Origin: Artocarpus heterophyllus
Lineage: Eukaryota > Streptophyta > Magnoliopsida > Rosales > Moraceae
Direction of reading: 5' to 3'
Length of the DNA: 64,000 bases
NCBI GenBank assembly: GCA_025403435.1
Contig: CM046342.1
Coordinates: forward strand, 15,626,519 to 15,690,518
This document shows positions 57,461-64,000 of this stretch, one piece after another (position 1 is the first letter of the stretch; the number at the start of each line of letters is the position of its first letter). A model generated the notes under the pieces. That model was given only the letters and a program-made list of their open reading frames with translations. It was not told the DNA's origin and did not search any database. The position numbers and the translations under genes were made by a program.

Positions 57461-57725
57461 CGAACCAGAGAAAAGTGGGAGGAAGAGGGGTTGAGGAAAA
57501 TAAGCGTATAAAACCTTGAATCAATTAATTCCAAAATAAATTTTGGAATTAATATGACATAGAATAGCTTAAATTAGGTGATTTATGAGTTGTAATTATC
57601 TTTAGGTGATTTATGAGTTGTAATTATCTTTACTTTGAGTAAAAAAAAAATGGTTGTCAGCAATCAAAACAATGAATGAGAATTCAATGAAAAATTAAAA
57701 GTCAAAGCTTCCCCTCCCCTCCCAA

Positions 57726-57752
57726 CCCCCCCCCCCCCCCCCCCCCCCCCCC
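57726..57752. repeat. 27-base C homopolymer
   Basis: An uninterrupted run of 27 C residues between cccaa and tcccctctt. Very unusual in otherwise AT-rich DNA; its length may be unreliable. Confidence 0.9.
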
Positions 57753-58070
57753 TCCCCTCTTATGATACATGCTATTATATAACAAATTCATCAATTCACG
57801 TTGCTAATATATTTAACACGTTATTAATATATTTAACATACTACATAACTTTCCTTTCCTTTTTTTTTAACCGAGAGTCAATATATATATAATAATATAT
57901 ATAACCTGAACATTTATAAAACGTACTTTCCTTTTTTGTGTCTTTTTTTTTTTTTTTACTTCAAGTTATAAGCTTCCATATACGTAAAAGTATAAATATA
58001 TATATATATATATTAACATATAAATTATATATGTAAGACTATTTATATATATAAATTTATTCATACACTT

Positions 58071-58893
58071 TAGGGGTGAACAACGGGCTGTTTGATGGTT
58101 TTTGGGCCGGTGCGGTGCGGTTTTTTTGGATGGCGGGTTGGCGATTAACCAACCCGTAAACCGCCCACCACATGGCGGGCGGTTTTGGCTTAGTTTTGGG
58201 TGGTTGCAGGCGGGTGCGGGCGGGTTGAGGTGGTTTAGACCTATGCTATTGCTCAATGTAATTTTTTAGACCTTTTTTTTAGAAAGTGAAGAAAATTTGT
58301 AGAAAATATAAGATGATAATACATAAAGTATTCCCAACAAGTTTGATGCTTAAAGACAGTGACCATATTCAAAAGTACAAATTAAGAAACATAATCATTC
58401 ACTGCAACAAGAAACATCAACTACATATAAAGTGATAAACAAAGTCAAGAGTCTATAACAATTAAAGCCTATTCATTGGGTTCGAAAATAATAGAATGCT
58501 ACAAATGAAATGATGACCAAAGTCAAGTGTTCTTTTTCTTTTAGGGCTTTCTCTACTAACTTATTTGATTTAAATTTTGATCACTTCACAAAATAATAGA
58601 AGAATTTTCAGTTTCTAATATGTCAAGAGGCAGCCGAGCCCATGCTTGAAGTGTTGGATTGTTCAATCATCTCTAAAATAAGAACAAAATCAAATAAATG
58701 ATAAGTTTTTTTAAAAAAATATATAGGTGGGCGGGTGCGGGTTGAACCCGCCCTCAAAAACTTAAAACCAAACCCGCCCACCGAATATCAACCCGCCCAC
58801 CAGTGGGTTGCTAACGTAAACCCGCTTTTTTTGAGATGGGCGGGCGCGGGCGCAGGCGGTTGGCGGATGCGGGGCGGTTTTTGTACAGCCCTA
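58071..58893. mobile_element. hAT-type non-autonomous element, 823 bp, nested
   Basis: The left end reads TAGGGGTGAACAAC and the reverse complement of the right end reads TAGGGCTGTACAAA, a short imperfect inverted end. The flanks are ATACACTT (58063-58070) and ATACAATT (58894-58901), an eight-base duplication with one mismatch, as made by hAT transposases. Both sub-terminal 150-base zones are full of GGGCGGG/CCCGCCC words, an internal mirror feature of such elements. The middle is AT-rich with no ORF, so it needs a transposase from elsewhere. Confidence 0.8.
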
Positions 58894-59090
58894 ATACAAT
58901 TAAACCACAACATAATTTCATCAAATCATCATAAACAAAAAGTCATTAATTTGGCATAAATTTTGTTCTAGCACCTCGAGTCCTCATCACATCACCTGAA
59001 AAATAACTTAACATAACATTATAGTTATTTGTATATGATATTATCATATTACCCAAGTTTATTTCTAACATCATATTTTGGGGTGTTACA

Positions 59091-59095
59091 CGTAA
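59091..59095. repeat. target site duplication CGTAA, right copy
   Basis: Matches 55167-55171 exactly. Confidence 0.92.
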
Positions 59096-60100
59096 TGTTG
59101 TTGATGGCTCGGCAATCTACACACATTCTCCATGTCCCATCCTTCTTAGGCACTAGCAACACCGGAACCGCACAAGGACTCATGCTTTCACGCATATTTC
59201 CCTTCTCCAATAACTCACCTACTTGCCTTTGAAGTTCCCTTGTCTCCTCAGGTTGCTTCTATAGGCAGGCCGGTTTGGAATTGAAGCAGATGGTATGAAG
59301 TCAATTTGATGCTCAATTCCTTGAATTGGAGGTAAGCCTGGAGGCAACTCTTCACGAAATACATCCTTGAATTCCTGCAAAAGGGAAACAACATTGCTTG
59401 GTAAAAAACCGGCAACATCATTAGTGTTTAAAAGGGCCTCCTTGTACATTAGTACTATAAGGGGCTGATGGGAAATTAAAGCTCTCTTGATCTTGCTTTT
59501 CTTTGCAATGAAATTGTATTTTTCCTCTCTTGCACACATTAAGGTTGAACTCTCTCCTCTCGCACACATAAAGGTTGAACTCTCTCCTTTCTCTTTTTCT
59601 CTCTTATTTTTCACACTTTCTTTTTCTCTCCTCTCTTTTTCTTTTCTCTTATGTTCAACCTCCCTCTTTTTCTCTTTTCTTTTTTCACTTGCTCTCTGCA
59701 TTTTTAATTGATCTTCAAGAACTTGTTTTGGAGTCAATGGTACAAGTGACATTGGCTATTTATTCATGGTAAAAGAGTACCTATTGGTGAAACCGTCATG
59801 TGTGGTTCGTCGATCGAACTGCCACGGTCTTCCCAACAAGAGGTGACATGCATGCATGGGAACAACATCACAAAGCACCTTGTCCTCATACTTTCCAATA
59901 GAAAACGCCACCATCATCTGTTTAGTAACCTTGATCTCACCATAATCATTCAGCCATTGAAGCCGGTATGGCCTTGGATGTTTCAAGGTAGGTAATGCCA
60001 ATTTCTCCACTAACTCAGTGCTAGCCACATTTGTGCAACTTCCTCCATCTATCACCAGACTACAAACCTTGTTATTCACAAAACACCGTGTGTGAAACAA
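59096..60100 (-). pseudogene. outer gypsy protease, charged spacer and RT N-terminus
   Basis: From 60100 downward the minus strand reads FHTRCFVNNKVC and SLVIDGGSCTNVASTELVEK, the protease with its Asp kept, ending at an in-frame TAG near 59753. The next frame carries PLTPKQVLEDQLKMQRASEK, then a Lys/Glu/Arg-rich spacer with a doubled unit (GESSTFMCAR, GESSTLMCAR). It continues to EFKDVFREELPPGLPP and [19 protein letters not shown] frameshift near 59260 follows, and RT continues as [19 protein letters not shown] up to the CGTAA duplication. Confidence 0.88.
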
Positions 60101-60106
60101 ATTCTC

Positions 60107-61369
60107 TCATTGATTATTCTCTTCTTCTTTAGCCTGTGCACTGAGAGCTCGTCTTGCCACTAATGACTCTCCAACTACAACATACTCCCCTTCATAGGCA
60201 TCTTCGAGAGGTGGCATGTCATCTACTTCTTCTTCTTCTTCATCCTCTGAAACAATCTCTCCTTGAGCTGTAATCACCATTACTCTCTTGTTTGGACATT
60301 CGCGAGATATGTGACCCCTGCCTTGACATTTAAAGCACTTAATGTCACAACTTTTTGAGGTAGAAAATTCAGTGTTACCTTGTTTAGGTGCAGCAGCTTG
60401 TTTGGCATCTTTAGAGGGCTCGGTCTTTGGCTTGTTTGCAAGAAATTCATCCCATTTAGGGGCTGGTCTCCTTGTGTTTGAGGTAGCCATGCTAGATCCC
60501 CTCCTAGCCATGTTTCTTCGCTTCAACTGCTACTCCACTTTGATGACTTGGTGCACCATATCTGTCAGCTCTACATAATGTTGCATTTCTACCACATCCG
60601 CAATCTCACGATTTAAACCATGCAAGAACCTAGCCATAGTGGCCTCCCGGTCCTCCACTACATTTGTATAGAACATGGCGACCTCCATCTCCTTATGATA
60701 TTCATCAACACTCCTATTACCTTGTGTGAGGCATTGGAGCTTGTTGTACAACTCCCTATGGTAGTAACTCGGGATGAATCGTTTGCACATGATTGCTTTT
60801 ATTTCCTCCCACGTCTCAACAGATCGCTCTCCGTTTCTCCTTCTATCCTTCAACAACTGATCCCACCAAACAATAGCATAGTCAGTGAATTCAATTGCAA
60901 CGAGTTTTACCTTTTTCAACTCGGAGTAGTTGTGGCAATCGAAGACCATCTCCATCCTCTTCTCCCACTCTAGATACACCTTAAGATCATTTTTCCCTTG
61001 AAAGGACGAAATCTTCACCTTGATGCTTCCTAAGTTATCATCCTGCCTCTGCCTACCTTCTCTATTCCCTAAACCATGCCCAAACCTGCCCCGGTTATTA
61101 GGTGGATCATCAAACTCCTCCCAGTCATCATCATCCTCTACATCCCCCCATTGTTCACCATGGTGTACTCGTCTAGGTTGTCTAATGGGATTATTTTGGC
61201 GCTGCCCCCTAGGTGTTCCCTCTTCCAACCTATCCATTCTCTCATGTAGAGGTTCCAATTCAGCTCTCATCATCCGTCTCAATTCCCCCATCATAGCTTG
61301 TAATTGTAGCTTCGGAATGGTTCGTTGTTGGGCCTCTTCAGTTGAATTATCTTCTTGATTGTGAGACAT
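60107..61369 (-). pseudogene. outer gypsy gag, one stop from intact
   Basis: ATG at 61369-61367 (MSHNQEDNSTEEAQQRTI). A coiled-coil-like start (LQAMMGELRRMMRAELEPLH) precedes the capsid (VYLEWEKRMEMVFDCHNYSE, then YYHRELYNKLQCLTQGNRSV) and the CCHC knuckle CFKCQGRGHISRECPNKR at about 60340-60285. The frame is open for 279 codons to a TAG at 60532-60530 and then open again in the same frame to a TGA near 60104. The rest of the element follows in the same frame, as expected for a single gag-pol polyprotein. Only two stops break this first third. Confidence 0.9.
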
Positions 61370-62371
61370 GTTTTAGAGTCTACAATAAAAGGTTAGGAAC
61401 CTCACAAGCACTCCCTCACGTGTTTCACTCAAGAATGATTCGCTTACACTCATGTTTTCACTCAAATTGGCTTTTAACTTAATGTTCTCACCACTCTTGC
61501 CTTCTTGTCTGTGATGCTAAATTTCCAAAAGATTAAATGCATGTGGTATATTTTGAGTATGATTTAAAAAAAATGGCAGTGTTTTGAGCATTTTAATAAT
61601 AAGAAAAGCAAAAATGGTATTTAGACAAAATACGTGGATGTTTTGAGAATTTTACTAATAGGAGGGACAAAAATAATATTTAAGCAAAACACAAGAGGTA
61701 TTTGAGGTATTTTCTCTTGACAAAATATATTTAAACTCGTTGTGCCTTCTCAAATTCTTAATCAGACTCAAGAAACACACAAGATCCAAGCAGCAATTCA
61801 AACAAACCAAACTCTACCCAAACAATCCACAAGATTTAACATGCAATACATAGAATGGCAAACGAAGACTCAATAACAAGAATGCTAAGTCACAAGAACG
61901 TGTAAAATGAGTAGCCAAAGTTTGAATATTTTTTTTTTGCTATGAAGTAAAGTGTGTTCTAGGCTTATGGAACCCTATAGTGATGAAAACAAACAAAAAA
62001 TTTTAAGATGGGTCTCTAGACTTTTTTTTTTTTTTCTCTGGATCCTCTTATTTTCTTCTTTCTCTTGTTTTCTTTGTTTTTCTTTTCTTTTCGGATCCCT
62101 TTTTTTTTTTTTTACACGATAAACAAATAAACGAGAAACAAACGGGAACAATCGAATTCAAATCAAACTGAAACTAACTGACAAAAGTATTCAAAGCAAA
62201 CAGAATTGGCAAAATTTGAACAAGAAAAGGAAGGGAAAAAAATTCGGCCAAGAAATTTAGACCTTAAACCAGAATTTTTTTTTTTCAAGACTTAAATTCG
62301 ACTAAACAAGAACAAGAACATAAGATAAAGGATAGTCAAACCTGCCTTGAAACCTAAGCTCTAATACCAAC
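61370..62371 (-). other. outer gypsy leader and primer-binding site
   Basis: About 1 kb of non-coding DNA between LTR and gag, with several T runs on the plus strand (61930, 62022, 62100, 62275). Next to the LTR the minus strand reads TTGGTATTAGAGCTTAGG (62369-62352), an initiator tRNA-Met type primer site with one change, two bases from the LTR end. Confidence 0.75.
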
Positions 62372-63313
62372 TGATATGAACCCCGCCGACTAACGCGACA
62401 AGACCCGACACCAAATCTGGAATTCAAACCCCTAATCCCTTAAGACACAAGTTTGTTGAACCTTGACCCGTAATCTAATAAGACATGAACCAAGAACCAT
62501 GGATAGGAAGACGCCACACCTAGAATTGCAAGAACACTTAAAATTCTAAATAATAAGTCAGTTTGTTGAACGCCACAAGATTAATCTTGATAAGTTCAAA
62601 GAGTCTTCTCAAGAAAATAAGACGAACGCAAGAAAAAAATCTCACAAAATTCGTGAATATTGATCTGATTGATTAATTCTCAAAATAACAAAGTGTTTAC
62701 AATTATATGGGAACGATTTTCAGCCCAAAAGAATCCCTAAGTGAAGGCTGACTTAGAAAATCCCTTAATTGGCGCTTTCCCATGTGAAATTAAGCCCTAA
62801 AATCCGACATTGCTGACTGTAATAACACAAAAGGAAAGTAGCTAATCTTATCACTTAAAATGCGCCTAATCTATTCTAGAAAAGGGAAAGTATTCAGGTT
62901 TGTTTTCACGCCTAACAAAACCAAATTTGACAACTAAGAAAATACGAAAATTACATCAGAAAAATAAATTGATGACGAGGCTCGAACTTGATGACTTGGT
63001 GCCACGTGTTGATCCAAAATAGGAAGGTTTCCCGAAATTACAAATCTGACAAATTGGCCCCACAATTTACTTGAATCGTGCACATCATCAATGTGAATCT
63101 TCTAGAACCTTAAACATCGTGACTAGGCTCTCTTGAGATTGACTTGGGCCTATGCCGGGGCTCCGTTTATGTGACACGTCGCAAACTTGTTAAATGAGCC
63201 CGTTCAATGCTTCTTTGAATCGCTTGGCCTTAGATCTCGTGATTGGACTACTTAAATGGCTTAAGGAATCACGAACATGGCTCCTAACTTGTGCAGCTCC
63301 ATTGCTTGCATCA
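62372..63313 (-). repeat. outer gypsy 5' LTR, 942 bp
   Basis: On the minus strand it starts TGATGCAAGCAATGGA and ends GGGTTCATATCA, next to the primer site. The first 16 bases recur after the purine tract at 43833-43818, which fixes the outer end at 63313. No second full copy exists in the window, so the target duplication cannot be tested (CATGT lies outside). Confidence 0.75.
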
Positions 63314-63461
63314 CATGTAGGATGGACATTTTTTTAGAATGTGATGATCATTGATTCCTGGTATTTTTTCTTTTCTTCCATTTCTTTGACATTATGGAAA
63401 TGTTCACCCTTAGGTTAGGTATATTTCTGAATGCTTTTCCTTTTTGTCCATATTTGCATAG

Positions 63462-63694
63462 GTTGGGGCACAAACTTCGATCAAAATGGTGGAGTCTGGT
63501 TTGCCTTTTTCTTCAGGTATCACTTTGAACCAACATTTCTCGACTGAGTATGATCGTTTCCATGTCACCAAGTCCTAGATGATTATTGAAGTACCAATTG
63601 GTGTTTGGAGTGAGAATACTTTTACCATCCAGGGTACACTAGAGCATTTGAACGTGACAAAGGACTCATCTGATTATCTTTGGTATATAATCAG
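63462..63694 (+). pseudogene. beta-galactosidase exon (GH35, plant BGAL-like)
   Basis: A single exon bounded by an acceptor (tttgcatag) and a donor (gtaaaat) reads VGAQTSIKMVESGLPFSS, then PIGVWSENTFTIQGTLEHLN and VTKDSSDYLWYIIR, matching the middle of plant beta-galactosidases that trim cell-wall galactans. A TAG at about 63578 falls where this family has Trp, in the words HVTKS*MIIEVPIG. No other exon is seen to the left, where the outer gypsy LTR ends 150 bases away; further exons may lie beyond the right edge. This could be a broken gene or a diverged copy. Confidence 0.78.
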
Positions 63695-64000
63695 GTAAAA
63701 TCATTTTCTTAAATATGGCTATCAAATTGCCGCTATGAAGTTATGTTTCTTTTTTCAAAAAAAAAAAAAAAAAGGAAAAAAAGAAAAAAAATAGATTGCC
63801 AACCATTGATCATCAGATTGGGCTGTGTTTGCTGGGCGTGTTTTTGTTTCTGTTTCTGTTTCGTTGTAGTTTTTATGTTTTTTGTCTTTTTCTTTGATGA
63901 CTGCTTGTCCTCTCCTGTACTTTTTATTCCCTTCTTTTGATAAAATTTTGTTTCTTATAAAAAAAAAAAAAATCAGACTGCTGCTATAGGATTAGGACCA
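63695..64000. other. intron-like DNA at the window edge
   Basis: Probably the intron after the beta-galactosidase exon. It holds A runs at 63758-63774 and 63960-63972. No further exon is recognised before the edge. Confidence 0.45.

Larger units (their letters stand above)
55172..59090. mobile_element. LTR-like element (probable long solo LTR), 3,919 bp
   Basis: Starts TGTAACGACCCC and ends TTGGGGTGTTACA, giving TG...CA and an imperfect inverted end of about 12 bases, with a perfect CGTAA duplication outside. There is no gag, pol, primer site or purine tract inside. The ends resemble those of the inner gypsy LTRs (TGTAACGCCCC...GGGGCGTGACA), so a long solo LTR of a gypsy element is the best reading; a non-autonomous LTR element is the alternative. 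Without the nested hAT-type insertion it is about 3.1 kb. It contains three tandem repeats, several microsatellites and a 27-base C run. Confidence 0.85.
43818..63313 (-). mobile_element. outer Ty3/gypsy LTR retrotransposon, interrupted twice
   Basis: On the minus strand the order is 5' LTR (63313-62372), primer site, leader, gag, protease, RT, RNase H, integrase and a polypurine tract, the gypsy order. The chain is broken by two complete later insertions, 55172-59090 and 45588-54594. Deleting each insert plus one copy of its target duplication rejoins the RT and the RT/RNase H frames. After the integrase frame a purine tract (minus strand AAGAGGGGGAGAA, 43834-43846) is followed by TGATGCAAGCAATGGA, matching the first 16 bases of the 5' LTR. 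The rest of the 3' LTR is not recognisable. Stops and two changed catalytic residues show that it is dead. Confidence 0.9.

Noticed and set aside
61020..61358. Plus-strand ORF of 112 codons over the outer gypsy gag
   Set aside because: It is the complement of a well-supported gag frame, Ser/Pro-rich, with no homology I can see.

Overview
The window reads as nuclear DNA of a eudicot plant. It has spliced genes with GT-AG introns, TIR-NBS-LRR (TNL) resistance-gene remains (a class typical of eudicots and absent from grasses), AT-rich spacers, and large amounts of nested LTR retrotransposon. I cannot name the species. I see two apparently intact host genes, five host-gene fragments or pseudogenes, one repetitive ORF of unknown nature, and a large set of mobile elements. 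No tRNA, rRNA or CRISPR was seen.

Layout. 1-5122 is a decayed Ty1/copia element on the minus strand with one LTR; it abuts and probably truncates a TNL. 5146-7793 is TNL pseudogene 1, broken off in its LRR exon by a non-coding LTR-like insertion (7794 to about 10990). 11101-11684 holds three correctly bordered exons of a SNF4/KINbetagamma (SnRK1 gamma-type) gene, stranded without the rest of the gene. 12604-15773 is TNL pseudogene 2, a close paralogue that has lost its TIR and P-loop. 16459-17000 is a small ORF with three related repeat units and one frameshift. 18050-23139 (minus) is a 12-exon gene for a 420-residue coiled-coil protein. 23650-26335 is a second copia fragment with a foreign block inside.

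26500-37000 is mostly transposon-derived: a solo copia LTR, an inverted pair of roughly 700-800 bp repeats enclosing 4.9 kb, a long copia-type solo LTR lying among CACTA-like hairpin motifs, and two MITE-like elements. 37405-40193 is a five-exon gene for a 215-residue RING protein with a SUMO-interacting motif, probably a SUMO-targeted ubiquitin ligase. 41530-42110 is a broken PB1-domain gene fragment.

43818-63313 is the most ordered part. A minus-strand Ty3/gypsy element is cut twice. A complete 9,007-bp plus-strand Tekay-like gypsy element (45588-54594, target duplication AAAGG) sits in its RT/RNase H junction. A 3,919-bp LTR-like element (55172-59090, target duplication CGTAA) sits in its RT domain and itself carries an 823-bp hAT-type element (58071-58893, 8-bp target duplication with one mismatch). 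Removing the inserts restores reading continuity of the host element at both points. At the right edge is one exon of a beta-galactosidase pseudogene. I found no convincing new biological system; the strongest leads are the nested insertions, the stranded KINbetagamma exons, the three-repeat ORF, and the GGCCG-rich motif clusters shared by unrelated LTRs.
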